Positions 1-9,966 of a stretch of 64,000 nt of DNA are shown piece after piece. The first letter of the stretch is position 1. Each line of letters begins with the position of its first letter. The position numbers and the translations under genes are program-made. Below the pieces are notes generated by a model, which saw only the letters and a list, made by a program, of their open reading frames with translations, was not told where the DNA came from and did not search any database. Location: positions 2,604,001-2,668,000 of the forward strand of contig CP148074.1 of NCBI GenBank assembly GCA_037482215.1, given 5' to 3'. This stretch comes from Pseudomonas mendocina. GTDB lineage: Bacteria > Pseudomonadota > Gammaproteobacteria > Pseudomonadales > Pseudomonadaceae.

Positions 1-122
1 TTGGCAGTCATAGTCATGGAACTAATCTCAGTGTCCCGCTTGGCCGCACAGCCTCCAGATTGGTTCAGCTGTGCGAGGTGCCTGTCTACCTGGTGCCAAT
101 GCTTCAGCACCGTACACATAGT

Positions 123-139
123 GGAAGCTCAAAGCTTCC
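123..139. repeat. Inverted repeat upstream of cysB
   Basis: Seven-base arms GGAAGCT and AGCTTCC are separated by three bases. An A/T-rich stretch follows, but there is no clear T-run, so a terminator for an upstream gene outside the window is possible and not proven. The rest of bases 1-241 shows no convincing gene; it probably holds the cysB leader and promoter. Confidence 0.4.
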
Positions 140-232
140 CAATTAAATAAAACTGTTCTAGATTTTACGACTGAATGAGCATTATGGTTATATGACCGCC
201 GGACGATCTGCCTGTCGACTTTTGGCTCTTGA

Positions 233-1216
<984 letters not shown>

Positions 1217-1238
1217 GTTTTTACCAACAAAGCACAAA

Positions 1239-1270
1239 CAAAAAGCCCGTCTTCACGACGGGCTTTTTGT
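1239..1270. terminator. Bidirectional terminator between cysB and the ABC permease gene
   Basis: A-tract, then stem AGCCCGTC / GACGGGCT with loop TTCAC, then T-tract. The A and T tracts on either side let it serve cysB on the plus strand and the ABC exporter genes on the minus strand. Confidence 0.9.
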
Positions 1271-1285
1271 CTGCAGCAGCGAAAT

Positions 1286-2080
1286 TTATTGGCGCATACC
1301 CCTGCCGCCAACTAGCAAGCGGATACAGATCAGGTACAGCACAACAGAGGCAACCATCATGAAAGCGATTGCGACGCCAATGCGGATATCCGACACACCA
1401 AGAATGCCGTAACGGAAAGCATTAACCATATGTAGTACAGGGTTAGCCATCGACACGGTCTGCCAAAACTGGGGCAGCAGTGTAATGGAGTAAAACACCC
1501 CCCCCAGATAGGTAAGCGGGGTAAGGACAAAGGTCGGCACAATGGAAATGTCATCAAAATTGCGGGCAAATACCGCATTGATGAAGCCGCCCATGGAGAA
1601 GATTGCCGCAGTCAGCAGCACCACTAACGCGGTGATGCCTAAATGGTGGACTTGCAAGTGAGTAAAGAACAGCGACAGTAAGGTCACAATCAGCCCGACC
1701 GCCAGACCGCGCAATATCCCACCGATGACATAGCCACAAAGAATCACATGAGGCGAAACGGGGGAAACCATCAACTCCTCAATGGAACGCTGGAACTTGC
1801 TGCCGAAAAAACTCGACACAACGTTACCGTATGAGTTGGTGATCACCGACATCATGATCAGCCCCGGTACAATGTATTCCATGTAGCTAAAGCCACCCAT
1901 ATCGCCAATCCGACTGCCAATCAGATTTCCGAAGATGACAAAGTACAGCACCATGGTGATCGCTGGAGGCAGCAACGTTTGTGGCCAGATACGAGTGAAA
2001 CGGCGAATTTCACGCACCACAATCGTATACAAGGCAACCATGTTTGCTTTGAACTCAGAACCTTGCTCGTAACCACTCAT
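1286..2080 (-). CDS. ABC-2 type exporter permease (YadH-like)
   Basis: This 264-residue membrane protein has about six hydrophobic segments. Family signatures include TLLPPAITMVLYFVIFGNLI near residue 40, then IEELMVSPV and PTFVLTPLTYLGGVFYS, closely resembling E. coli YadH as I remember it. It should form the channel of a two-component ABC-2 exporter with the ATPase encoded immediately upstream. The start at 2080 overlaps the ATPase stop in an ATGA arrangement and has AAGGTGG just upstream, so the two genes are translationally coupled. The substrate of YadGH-type exporters is not established. Confidence 0.9.
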   Translation of the reverse strand: MSGYEQGSEFKANMVALYTIVVREIRRFTRIWPQTLLPPAITMVLYFVIFGNLIGSRIGDMGGFSYMEYIVPGLIMMSVITNSYGNVVSSFFGSKFQRSIEELMVSPVSPHVILCGYVIGGILRGLAVGLIVTLLSLFFTHLQVHHLGITALVVLLTAAIFSMGGFINAVFARNFDDISIVPTFVLTPLTYLGGVFYSITLLPQFWQTVSMANPVLHMVNAFRYGILGVSDIRIGVAIAFMMVASVVLYLICIRLLVGGRGMRQ

Positions 2081-3009
2081 ACCGCCACCTTCTGAAGATT
2101 TTTCTCAACCAGAGACACAAATAGCTCTTCAAGGCGGTTGGATTTGTTACGCATGCTGAGAACCTGAATATTCTGTGCCGCCAGCAGGCGGAATAGCTCA
2201 CTGATGCCCAACGTTTTCTCCACCTGAACCTCAAGTGTGTGAGCATCAATAATTTTGGCGGGATAGCCCGGCAGCTGGGGTTCAGCCATCAATGGCTCAG
2301 CCAAATCGAGCAGGAAAGTTTCGACATGCAGGGTTTTGAGCAACTCCTTCATGCTGGTATTTTCGACAATTCTTCCGTGATCGATGATGCCGATATTTCG
2401 GCAAAGCTGCTCAGCTTCTTCCAGATAATGCGTCGTTAAAATAATCGTAATGCCCTGCTCATTCAGCTCAGTGAGAAAACTCCACATGGAACGGCGCAAC
2501 TCGATGTCGACGCCAGCAGTAGGCTCATCAAGTATCAATAAGCGCGGCTGATGGACAAGGGCACGCGCAATCATCAGGCGACGTTTCATCCCCCCGGAGA
2601 GCTCTCGGGACGGAACATTGTGCTTGCTCCACAAACCCAACTGGTTCAGGTACTGCTCTGCTCGCTCCTTGGCAATCCGCGCCGGAATACCGTAATAACC
2701 CGCCTGCGTCACGACAATGTCGAAGGGTTTTTCAAACTGATTAAAGTTGAACTCCTGCGGCACAACGCCCAGGCAACGTTTTAACGCCAACGGCTGTTTA
2801 TCCAGATCATTGCCGAACACATTGACCGTCCCACTGCTTTTAGTCACCAACGTGGAGAGGATGCCAATTGTGGTGGATTTACCGGCGCCATTAGGCCCAA
2901 GCAGAGCGAAGAAATCCCCTTCGGCAACATCCAGATCAATGCCATGCAGCGCCTGAAAGCCATTGTTGTAAGTTTTGGTCAACTGCCGGATGGAAAGAGC
3001 AGTACTCAT
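2077..3009 (-). CDS. ABC exporter ATP-binding protein (YadG-like)
   Basis: A 310-residue ATPase of the ABC-2/drug-exporter type. It has Walker A GPNGAGKST, signature LSGGMKRRLMIARAL, Walker B LLILDEPTAGVD and a switch histidine in TTHYLEEAEQLC. A C-terminal domain of about 80 residues follows, as usual in DrrA/YadG-like ATPases. ATG 3009 (MSTALSIRQLTK) is preferred over an upstream in-frame start at 3066, which would add 19 atypical residues. It is first of a two-gene unit with the permease. It energises export of an unknown substrate across the inner membrane. Confidence 0.92.
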   Translation of the reverse strand: MSTALSIRQLTKTYNNGFQALHGIDLDVAEGDFFALLGPNGAGKSTTIGILSTLVTKSSGTVNVFGNDLDKQPLALKRCLGVVPQEFNFNQFEKPFDIVVTQAGYYGIPARIAKERAEQYLNQLGLWSKHNVPSRELSGGMKRRLMIARALVHQPRLLILDEPTAGVDIELRRSMWSFLTELNEQGITIILTTHYLEEAEQLCRNIGIIDHGRIVENTSMKELLKTLHVETFLLDLAEPLMAEPQLPGYPAKIIDAHTLEVQVEKTLGISELFRLLAAQNIQVLSMRNKSNRLEELFVSLVEKNLQKVAV

Positions 3010-3204
3010 ATAAATCTGCACACCTGATAAAAATAACGCGAAAACACGTTCGCCGAGATACGCCAATTCTAGCGAACCCTCAGTCAGAGCCGTAATAAGC
3101 GTTTAATGTTGCGGAGGTGATAGCCTACACATTAAGACGTGACTTGTTGGCTAAATCTTCTGATTTAATCCATCAGTCCATTTGATATAGCGTGCAAATT
3201 ACCT

Positions 3205-3864
3205 TCAAGACCTCACCACTTCACTGGCCAAATCGCCATCTCCCAGGCGAAAGGCGTCCTCAAACAAATGCGGGTAGCAGTGGGCAAGATGCTTGTAGAA
3301 AAGCTCAACCGGTAAGTCTGCAAACTGGCCATGATCACAGAGGTATTCCATGTATCGCTGGCCCTCTTGGTTATAGGCATGAAAAACGCTGTCGTGTATG
3401 CCGTCAAACTCGAGCGGTTCAACCTTAAATAACTTACACAGGCTCAGGTTGAAAGCGGGCGTTGCCTTGACCCAGCACCCCTCTAGGAACAACTCGCTGT
3501 AGCCGTGCATGGCAAACACTTCAGTGCGTAACAGCTCAATCAAGCGAGGTGTTGAAAGATGGTTGCGCACATCGGCCAGACCAATGCGCGCAGGTATTCC
3601 GCAGTGGCGGGCACAGGCCGAAAGTAACGCTGCCTTGGGCACACAATAGCTCTCACCACTTAATACCGCGTAGCTGGCTTTAAGGGTTTCCTCATTCCGA
3701 CTGAATACATAAGGGTTGTAGCGTATTCCGTCGCGCACAGCGTAGTAGAGATTAAGCGCCTGTTGCAGGGGCTCGTCACTCGCACCTCGGGCACGCTCGG
3801 CGAACTCCACTACTGCCGGGTGGTCACTATCAATGAATCGGCTGGGCTCAAGGTACTCACGCAT
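3205..3864 (-). CDS. Transglutaminase-like cysteine peptidase-fold protein
   Basis: The 219-residue product carries the transglutaminase-like core. A cysteine lies in SYCVPKAALLSACARHCGIP, followed by ARIGLADVRNHL and then a histidine in HGYSELFLEGCWVKATPAFN, which fit the Cys and His of the usual Cys-His-Asp triad. No signal peptide or membrane segment is visible, so it is probably cytoplasmic. Bacterial members are mostly uncharacterised peptidase or amidase-like enzymes, and the substrate here is unknown. The start is ATG 3864, with GGAG at good spacing; an upstream in-frame start at 3915 lacks support. It is transcribed divergently from fadE. Confidence 0.8.
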   Translation of the reverse strand: MREYLEPSRFIDSDHPAVVEFAERARGASDEPLQQALNLYYAVRDGIRYNPYVFSRNEETLKASYAVLSGESYCVPKAALLSACARHCGIPARIGLADVRNHLSTPRLIELLRTEVFAMHGYSELFLEGCWVKATPAFNLSLCKLFKVEPLEFDGIHDSVFHAYNQEGQRYMEYLCDHGQFADLPVELFYKHLAHCYPHLFEDAFRLGDGDLASEVVRS

Positions 3865-4008
3865 TTGGATTCTCCGAGGCTGGAAATCCAGTCTACTCAG
3901 ACGTATCCAGCCCAAGCCATGACGATTCTGCCAAGCTTACTGCTCATGCCGCCAACAAGGTGGCTATGCTGAGGGATGTGTACTGCACATCATCATGGAG
4001 GAATTTGC

Positions 4009-6456
4009 ATGCTTGTTCTCTGGTTACTTGTACTGCTCTTAGGTGTCGCCTTTCTGGCACACCGACGCACGCCCCCACTTAAGGCAATGGCTATTGTGGC
4101 TGGCTATTTGATTGTGACAGCCCTCTTCAGCCACACTCCTGGCTGGCTACAACTGATTAGCTGGGTGCTGCTAGCTGCCAGTGCACTTCCCCTGCTGCTA
4201 CCCCAACAGCGTAAACGCCTGTTCACACAGCCACTTTACAACTGGTTCAAACGCGTCCTTCCGCCCATGTCGGATACAGAGCGCGATGCTATCGAGGCTG
4301 GCACAGTCTGGTGGGATGGTGAGCTATTCAGCGGCCGTCCCAACTGGAATACCTTGCTGAACTACCCCAAGGCCGAGCTCACTGAAGAAGAACAAGCTTT
4401 TCTTGACGGGCCAACTGAAGAGCTCTGTGCAATGGTCAGCGACTGGGAAATCGGCCAGCAGCTGGATCTTCCTCCAGAAGCCTGGGAACACATTAAAACC
4501 CACGGTTTCTTCGCCCTGATCATTCCCAAGGAATACGGCGGCAAGGGGTTCTCGGCTTACGCACACTCTCAAGTTGCAATGAAGTTAGCCACCCGCTCCG
4601 GCGACCTAGCTTCGACTGTCATGGTGCCCAACTCACTGGGCCCGGCTGAGCTGCTGCTGCATTACGGTACCGACGAACAACGTAATCACTACCTGCCGCG
4701 CTTAGCCCGTGGCGACGATATCCCCTGCTTTGCCCTCACCGGCCCACTGGCTGGTTCTGACGCTGGCGCAATGCCCGATACCGGTGTCATCTGCAAAGGC
4801 CAATGGCAAGGTGAAGAAGTTATCGGCCTACGCCTTAACTGGGAGAAGCGTTATATCACCCTTGGACCGGTCGCCACGCTGCTAGGCCTGGCTTTCAAGG
4901 CCTATGACCCAGAACACCTGTTGGGCGACAAGGAAGAACTCGGCATCAGCCTAGCGCTGGTGCCAACTGATACTCCCGGCGTAGAAATTGGTCGCCGACA
5001 TCTGCCGCTGGGTGCAGCGTTTATGAACGGGCCGAACTCCGGCAAGGATGTGTTCATCCCGCTGGAATACCTGATTGGCGGTAAAGATATGCTGGGCAAA
5101 GGCTGGATGATGCTGATGAATTGCCTGTCGGTTGGCCGCTCAATCTCTCTGCCAGCGGTGGGCACTGGCGCCGCCAAATTCACCAGCCTGACCACCGGCC
5201 AATACAGTGAGATCCGTGAGCAGTTCAATGTACCCCTGTCAGCGTTTGAAGGCATTCAGGAAGCTCTGGCGCGCATAGGCGGAAACGCCTGGCTGATGGA
5301 CAGCGCCCGCATTCTCACCGCTAACGCGGTTGATTTGGGTGAGAAACCGTCCGTGCTCTCAGCGATCCTCAAATACCACCTAACAGAACGCGGCCGGGAG
5401 TGCATCAGCCACGCCATGGATGTGCACGGTGGCAAGGGCATCATCATGGGGCCAAACAACTACCTTGGCCGCTCGTGGCAAGGCGCGCCGATTTTTATCA
5501 CGGTTGAAGGGGCGAATATTCTCTCCCGTAACCTGATGATCTTCGGCCAGGGTGCAATCCGTTGCCATCCTTTTGTACTTAAGGAAATGTCACTAGCCAC
5601 CTTGGAGGATCAGAACCAAGCGCTGGAGGAGTTCGACCAGCTACTGCTGGAACATATCGGCTTCGCCATCAGTAATGCCGCCAGCAGCCTGCTGCTTAGC
5701 CTAGGTTTCGGTGCATTTAGCAAAGTACCGGGGGATGATGTCAGCCGCCCGTATTACCGCGCACTCAACCGCCTTGCTGCTGCTTTTGCGCTACTGGCAG
5801 ATACCAGCATGATGATCTTGGGCGGCGAGCTGAAACGCCGCGAACGGCTCTCAGCTAGACTCGGTGATGTCCTGAGCAACCTTTACTTGGCCTCCGCCGC
5901 CCTTAAGCGTTACCACGACCTGGGCTATCCGGCACACTCACAACCGCTGCTACGCTGGGCACTAGAAGAGAGCCTCAGCAAGGCCGAACAGGCACTTGAA
6001 GGCCTACTGCATAACTTTCCAAACAAACCGATTGGCTGCGCCCTGCGCTTGCTCGTTCTACCTTTGGGACGCATGCACAAAGGGCCAAACGACAAACTGG
6101 ATGCCGAAGTTGCCGCTGTGCTGGGCCGTAACGCCGGTGATGCTGCGCTAGAGGAAATACTTGCGGGCTGCTACCGCCCCAAACAGGAAACCGATGCAGT
6201 TGGTGCCTTGCAACACGCTCACAATCTTTTGCAGGAAAGCAAAGCGCTGAATCGCAAACTTCACAAAGCGATTAAATCCGGCGAAGCTGCACCGAAGCCA
6301 GAACAATCCCTCATCGAAGCGGCACAACTGGCAGGCGTTCTGAGCGAGCAGGAAGCTCACGCGCTGAAACAGACCGAAGCGGCTCGCCGCCGAGTGATTG
6401 ATGTCGACGATTTCAGCAAAGAGGAGCTGAGTCTGCACGCAGGTCAGGTTCGCTGA
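4009..6456 (+). CDS. fadE: Acyl-CoA dehydrogenase, FadE type
   Basis: At 815 residues it matches the long FadE class (E. coli FadE is about 814), not the short 380-residue dehydrogenases. Two hydrophobic segments at residues 1-70 suggest membrane association. The dehydrogenase core follows, with IIPKEYGGKGFSAYAHS, CFALTGPLAGSDAGAMPD and MDVHGGKGIIMGPNNYLG, and a long alpha-helical C-terminus ends the protein. It catalyses the first FAD-dependent step of fatty-acid beta-oxidation. ATG 4009 is chosen because GGAGGAA lies six bases upstream; an in-frame ATG at 3976 lacks this. It corresponds by gene order to PA2815. Confidence 0.93.
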   Translation: MLVLWLLVLLLGVAFLAHRRTPPLKAMAIVAGYLIVTALFSHTPGWLQLISWVLLAASALPLLLPQQRKRLFTQPLYNWFKRVLPPMSDTERDAIEAGTVWWDGELFSGRPNWNTLLNYPKAELTEEEQAFLDGPTEELCAMVSDWEIGQQLDLPPEAWEHIKTHGFFALIIPKEYGGKGFSAYAHSQVAMKLATRSGDLASTVMVPNSLGPAELLLHYGTDEQRNHYLPRLARGDDIPCFALTGPLAGSDAGAMPDTGVICKGQWQGEEVIGLRLNWEKRYITLGPVATLLGLAFKAYDPEHLLGDKEELGISLALVPTDTPGVEIGRRHLPLGAAFMNGPNSGKDVFIPLEYLIGGKDMLGKGWMMLMNCLSVGRSISLPAVGTGAAKFTSLTTGQYSEIREQFNVPLSAFEGIQEALARIGGNAWLMDSARILTANAVDLGEKPSVLSAILKYHLTERGRECISHAMDVHGGKGIIMGPNNYLGRSWQGAPIFITVEGANILSRNLMIFGQGAIRCHPFVLKEMSLATLEDQNQALEEFDQLLLEHIGFAISNAASSLLLSLGFGAFSKVPGDDVSRPYYRALNRLAAAFALLADTSMMILGGELKRRERLSARLGDVLSNLYLASAALKRYHDLGYPAHSQPLLRWALEESLSKAEQALEGLLHNFPNKPIGCALRLLVLPLGRMHKGPNDKLDAEVAAVLGRNAGDAALEEILAGCYRPKQETDAVGALQHAHNLLQESKALNRKLHKAIKSGEAAPKPEQSLIEAAQLAGVLSEQEAHALKQTEAARRRVIDVDDFSKEELSLHAGQVR

Positions 6457-6481
6457 CGAGATCAAGGCGAGTAACAGGACA

Positions 6482-6518
6482 GCGGGCGGCGCGGCCTTTA
6501 TACTTGCCCGCCCGTTTT
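6482..6518 (+). terminator. Possible terminator after fadE
   Basis: Arms GCGGGC and GCCCGC enclose an 18-base loop and are followed by CCGTTTT. The loop is long and the stem short, so it may be weak and allow readthrough into the next gene. Confidence 0.4.
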
Positions 6519-6535
6519 ACCTACAGGACTGCACC

Positions 6536-6946
6536 ATGGCCAACCCACACCTCGAACATCACCTTTCCCTGCTACAGCATGTGCGCACCATCCTGGCGGC
6601 CTTGGGTGAAGCCGAGCAGATTCTGGATGACAGCCACGCCATGTTCCTTGAGCGCTTTGATGAACTGCTCGCCGACCTGCCAAACGACCCGGACACGAGT
6701 CAGTATCTGGGCCAGGACTTGATCAGCCAGATTTTCCAACGCTATCCCCAGATTGCTCATCTGGTTCCACGGGATCTGCTTTGGTTCTTCGGCGGTGATT
6801 GCCTGCACTTTATGCCGGACGAAGAAATCGAGATGTACCAGACGCTCGAAGAACGCCGTTTCCAGGCAGAAGAAAACGACGAGCCTTTCGACTGGAACAT
6901 GGAAAAACAACTGCTGGCTATGCCAACTGAAGGCAGTAAGCATTGA
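6536..6946 (+). CDS. Conserved hypothetical protein, PA2817 family
   Basis: A 136-residue acidic, soluble protein without signal peptide or membrane segment. It contains DLLWFFGGDCLHFMPDEEI near residue 80, which I associate with the Pseudomonas PA2817 family, and it sits beside fadE as that family does. No catalytic motif is visible and the function is unknown. The start is ATG 6536 with an AGGA element about 10 bases upstream. It lies 80 bases after fadE, possibly in the same transcript, and is closed by a strong terminator. The assignment to the family is from memory of sequence and neighbourhood. Confidence 0.8.
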   Translation: MANPHLEHHLSLLQHVRTILAALGEAEQILDDSHAMFLERFDELLADLPNDPDTSQYLGQDLISQIFQRYPQIAHLVPRDLLWFFGGDCLHFMPDEEIEMYQTLEERRFQAEENDEPFDWNMEKQLLAMPTEGSKH

Positions 6947-6986
6947 TAAGCTGCAGTTCTGAATGCCTTCCGACTCTTTAATTGCC

Positions 6987-7023
6987 TTGAGCCTGCAGGG
7001 ATAACGCAGCAGGCTCAACTTTT
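6987..7023 (+). terminator. Rho-independent terminator after the PA2817-like gene
   Basis: A perfect 10-bp stem, TTGAGCCTGC and GCAGGCTCAA, with a 12-base loop is followed by CTTTT. It insulates the fadE unit from the psl-type operon downstream. Confidence 0.7.
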
Positions 7024-7512
7024 CCCTGCCCCAATAGATGACGAGCCTACGACCGTATGAGCTCAGCATCACCTCAATTAGCCCTGCCCGCTCCACAACT
7101 GGCCTATGGCTGATAAGCCCCAAGCGCTTGAGCAGCTGTGGTAACACCTGGCACATTGAAAACAGCACCAACGTTTTAGCAACCTTTATCCCACTCATGT
7201 AAAAGTCACTCTAAACGACGTAAAAATGACTTAAGTCAAAAACAAAATTCATCATGTGACGTATTTTTGGCCACATGTTTCTGACGCTGCGATTTTTACA
7301 AGTGACGACCCGCAACACTTAACTCCTGTATCTAGGTGGCAGTTAATGCCCCCATCCACAATCCACTAGTCGTTTTAACTTCGTCTTAAATTGGAGACTT
7401 GATTTCAAGTGGCTCACCCGTTGGTGACGCTGCTTCGAACTCTGTCACGCCTTCACTATGGCGATGGCATGTTTAGCACTCGGAACGACGGATGTGCTGA
7501 TAACAGGTTAAC
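7024..7512 (+). other. Long non-coding leader/promoter region of the psl-type operon
   Basis: About 490 bases without a credible gene. A minus-strand open frame across 6572-7198 runs antisense through the PA2817-like gene and the terminator and is judged spurious. The stretch 7200-7430 is A/T-richer than its surroundings and is where a promoter is expected. I checked by eye for a GG-N10-GC sigma-54 element and for an AlgU-type element and found neither convincingly. Confidence 0.5.
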
Positions 7513-7556
7513 CATGGATGGTGGGCCTAAATAAGGCCCAGCGATAAGCAAGGACG
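7513..7556 (+). promoter_or_regulatory. Candidate RsmA/CsrA-responsive leader of pslB
   Basis: Two sequences fit the RsmA consensus CANGGAYG exactly: CATGGATG at 7513-7520 and CAAGGACG at 7549-7556. Between them a 7-bp hairpin, TGGGCCT (7522-7528) with AGGCCCA (7534-7540), has a five-base loop. The second motif contains the only Shine-Dalgarno candidate for pslB (AAGGA, ATG at 7563), so a protein bound there would block ribosome entry. RsmA control of psl is established in P. aeruginosa; its operation here is inference. Confidence 0.55.
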
Positions 7557-7562
7557 CACTGC

Positions 7563-9026
7563 ATGACGACTGCCGCGATTCTTATTCCCTGCATTATTTC
7601 AGGTGGTGCAGGCACGCGACTGTGGCCTGTTTCCCGTGAAAGCATGCCCAAGCCATTCATCCGCTTGGAAGACGACCAAAGCCTTCTGCAAAAAACCCTT
7701 TTGCGGGTTTCAGCGCTAGCTGACATTGGCAGCATCCTCACAGTCACCAATCGTGAATTACTTTTTCAGACTCTTGATCATTACCGCGAAATTAAGAGCA
7801 GCATTGCGCAAGAGTTCTTGCTGGAGCCATTCGGCCGCAACACGGCCCCCGCTATTGCAGCTGCAGCTCTGCATGTTGAGGAACGGTACGGCGCCCAAGC
7901 CCAACTGTTGATTCTCCCCGCTGACCATCTAATTACGGATCAGCCCGCGTTCAAAAAGGCAGTTGGGCAGGCACGAACATTGGCCTCGCAGGGACTCCTT
8001 GTCACCTTTGGAATCACTCCCGAGCGAGCTGAAACCGGGTTTGGTTATATCGAGCAAGGGGAGCCGGTGGGGAACGGCTTTAAAGTCAAATGCTTTGTCG
8101 AAAAACCTGACCATGCCACCGCCCAATCCTATTTAGAAGGCGGCCGCCATCTTTGGAATGCGGGAATGTTTTGCTTCCAGGCAGGCACTCTGCTTCAAGA
8201 GCTTGAACGCTACGCGCCTGCAGTTCTTCAGGCCACTCAAGCTGCCTTGGCTGAGGGCAGCCAGTTGTCAGGCGATCATTTCAAACAGCGCGAACTGAAT
8301 GCCTCTGCATTCGAACAGGCTCCTGACCTGTCTATTGACTACGCAGTTATGGAGCACTCGGAAAAAGTCGCCGCAGTACCCTGCTCCATCGGCTGGAGCG
8401 ATATTGGCAGCTGGCAGGCTCTGCGTGAGGTATTTCCGGCCGATGAGCACGGCAACCAAATCCGCGCCGAGACCATTCTCCATGATGTGAGCGGGTGCTA
8501 TATCGACTCCCGTAAGCGCCTTGTGGCCGGGTTGGGCATTCACGATCTTTTGATTATTGATACCCCGGACGCCCTTTTGGTTGCCGATGCTAAGCGTCCG
8601 CAAGATGTGAAACTTATCGCTCAAGAGCTCAAAAAGCGCAGCCACGATGCGTACAAACTGCACACAACGGTGAGTCGCCCCTGGGGCTCGTACACAGTGC
8701 TTGAAGAAGGCAGTCGCTTCAAAATCAAACGTATTGTGGTTAAACCAGAAGCCTCGCTCTCGCTGCAAATGCACCATCACCGCAGCGAACACTGGATCGT
8801 AGTCAGTGGTACCGCTCAGGTCACCAATGGTGAACATCAATTTCTGCTCAATACCAATGAGTCCACATTCATCCCTGCTGGGCACAAGCATCGCTTGAGC
8901 AACCCAGGACTGATTGATTTGGTGATGATTGAGGTTCAGAGCGGCGAGTACCTCGGCGAAGATGACATCGTACGCTTTGATGATGTCTATGGCCGCGCGC
9001 CTGGCGATGATGTGGAGCAAGCATAA
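7563..9026 (+). CDS. pslB: Mannose-1-phosphate guanylyltransferase / mannose-6-phosphate isomerase (PslB-like)
   Basis: The 487-residue bifunctional enzyme supplies GDP-mannose. The N-terminal nucleotidyltransferase has the signature GGAGTRLWP at residues 14-22, FVEKP near 180 and the following WNAGMF. The C-terminal type II phosphomannose isomerase cupin carries QMHHHRSEHW and the tail typical of AlgA/PslB/ManC. It opens an operon whose next ten genes are collinear with P. aeruginosa pslC-pslL, which is why pslB is preferred over algA or wbpW. The start is ATG 7563 with AAGGA, which is also the proposed RsmA site. Its stop overlaps the next start (ATAATG). Confidence 0.93.
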   Translation: MTTAAILIPCIISGGAGTRLWPVSRESMPKPFIRLEDDQSLLQKTLLRVSALADIGSILTVTNRELLFQTLDHYREIKSSIAQEFLLEPFGRNTAPAIAAAALHVEERYGAQAQLLILPADHLITDQPAFKKAVGQARTLASQGLLVTFGITPERAETGFGYIEQGEPVGNGFKVKCFVEKPDHATAQSYLEGGRHLWNAGMFCFQAGTLLQELERYAPAVLQATQAALAEGSQLSGDHFKQRELNASAFEQAPDLSIDYAVMEHSEKVAAVPCSIGWSDIGSWQALREVFPADEHGNQIRAETILHDVSGCYIDSRKRLVAGLGIHDLLIIDTPDALLVADAKRPQDVKLIAQELKKRSHDAYKLHTTVSRPWGSYTVLEEGSRFKIKRIVVKPEASLSLQMHHHRSEHWIVVSGTAQVTNGEHQFLLNTNESTFIPAGHKHRLSNPGLIDLVMIEVQSGEYLGEDDIVRFDDVYGRAPGDDVEQA

Positions 9027-9937
9027 TGCGTGTAGCCCTCATCATACCCACCCGCAACGCGGGTCCCCATGTCGACCTCCAATTACCAGCTCTGGCAGCC
9101 CAAACCCGTCAGCCAGACGAAATATTCATTGTCGATAGCAGCTCCACCGACAACACAGTTGCTCGCTACCGTGAGTTTGGAGCGCGCGTCGAAGTCATTC
9201 CCGTTGAAACATTCAACCATGGCGGCACCCGACGCTGGGCAAGCCAGCAGGTCAACGCCGATGTTTTGATCTACATGACCCAGGACGCCATACCGGCCTC
9301 CCCGGACAGTTTTGCCAATTTACTGGAGTCACTCTGCTCTGAGCCGGATATTGGCGTCGCCTATGGACGACAGTTGCCGCACAAGGGTGCCGATATTCTT
9401 AGCGCACAATCGCGCCACTTTAACTACCCGCAACAGAGCAGAACCAAGCGGCGTAAAGACTCTGACGAACTGGGCATCAAAACCTGCTTCAGCTCAGACT
9501 CTTTCTCGGCCTATCGGACAGATGCATTGGAGAAGTCGGGCGGTTTTCCTGAAGATGTCATTGGCAGTGAAGATGCCTACGTGGCAGCTCGCTTGCTACT
9601 CAAGGGTTATGCCGTGCGCTATGCCGCTAATGCAGAAGTACACCACTCCCACAACTACAGCCTCCTGGAAGAGTTTCGCCGCTACTTCGACATTGGCGTC
9701 TTCTATGGAAGAGAACGCTGGATTCGCCAGACCTTTGGCGACGCCAAGAATGAAGGCTTACGCTATTTCATTCAGGAAGTCAGGACTTTGATTAAGGCAC
9801 GTGCCATACATCTCATACCTGAAGCAATCATGCGAACAGTTCTCAAGTTAGTCGGCTACCGTCTCGGCCAGACCGAGCACAAGTTGCCACTGTCCTTTAA
9901 ACGCCGTATCAGCATGTTTCCGGGCTACTGGAAATAA
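9026..9937 (+). CDS. pslC: Family 2 glycosyltransferase (PslC-like)
   Basis: A 303-residue GT-A fold enzyme beginning ALIIPTRNAG, with VDSSSTDNT near residue 40 and the FNHGGTRRWA motif seen in RfbN/WbbL-type rhamnosyl- and related transferases. A conserved GSEDAYVAARLLLKG segment carries the presumed base (ED). No multiple transmembrane segments are present, so it acts at the cytoplasmic face of the inner membrane, adding one sugar to the lipid-linked repeat unit. The donor sugar cannot be read from sequence. Position two in the operon agrees with PslC. It overlaps pslB by one base, indicating coupling. Confidence 0.85.
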   Translation: MRVALIIPTRNAGPHVDLQLPALAAQTRQPDEIFIVDSSSTDNTVARYREFGARVEVIPVETFNHGGTRRWASQQVNADVLIYMTQDAIPASPDSFANLLESLCSEPDIGVAYGRQLPHKGADILSAQSRHFNYPQQSRTKRRKDSDELGIKTCFSSDSFSAYRTDALEKSGGFPEDVIGSEDAYVAARLLLKGYAVRYAANAEVHHSHNYSLLEEFRRYFDIGVFYGRERWIRQTFGDAKNEGLRYFIQEVRTLIKARAIHLIPEAIMRTVLKLVGYRLGQTEHKLPLSFKRRISMFPGYWK

Positions 9938-9966
9938 AGGCTACAACCCTGAGGAAGTATCCCCAC

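Noticed and set aside
6572..7198. 208-codon minus-strand open frame
   Set aside because: It runs antisense through the PA2817-like gene and a strong terminator, has no ribosome site of note, and shows no recognisable domain.
7201..7562. Sigma-54 or AlgU promoter for the psl-type operon
   Set aside because: By eye, no GG-N10-GC pair with a good surrounding match and no GAACTT-N16-TCTGA-like pair was found; a sigma-70-type promoter cannot be placed with confidence either.
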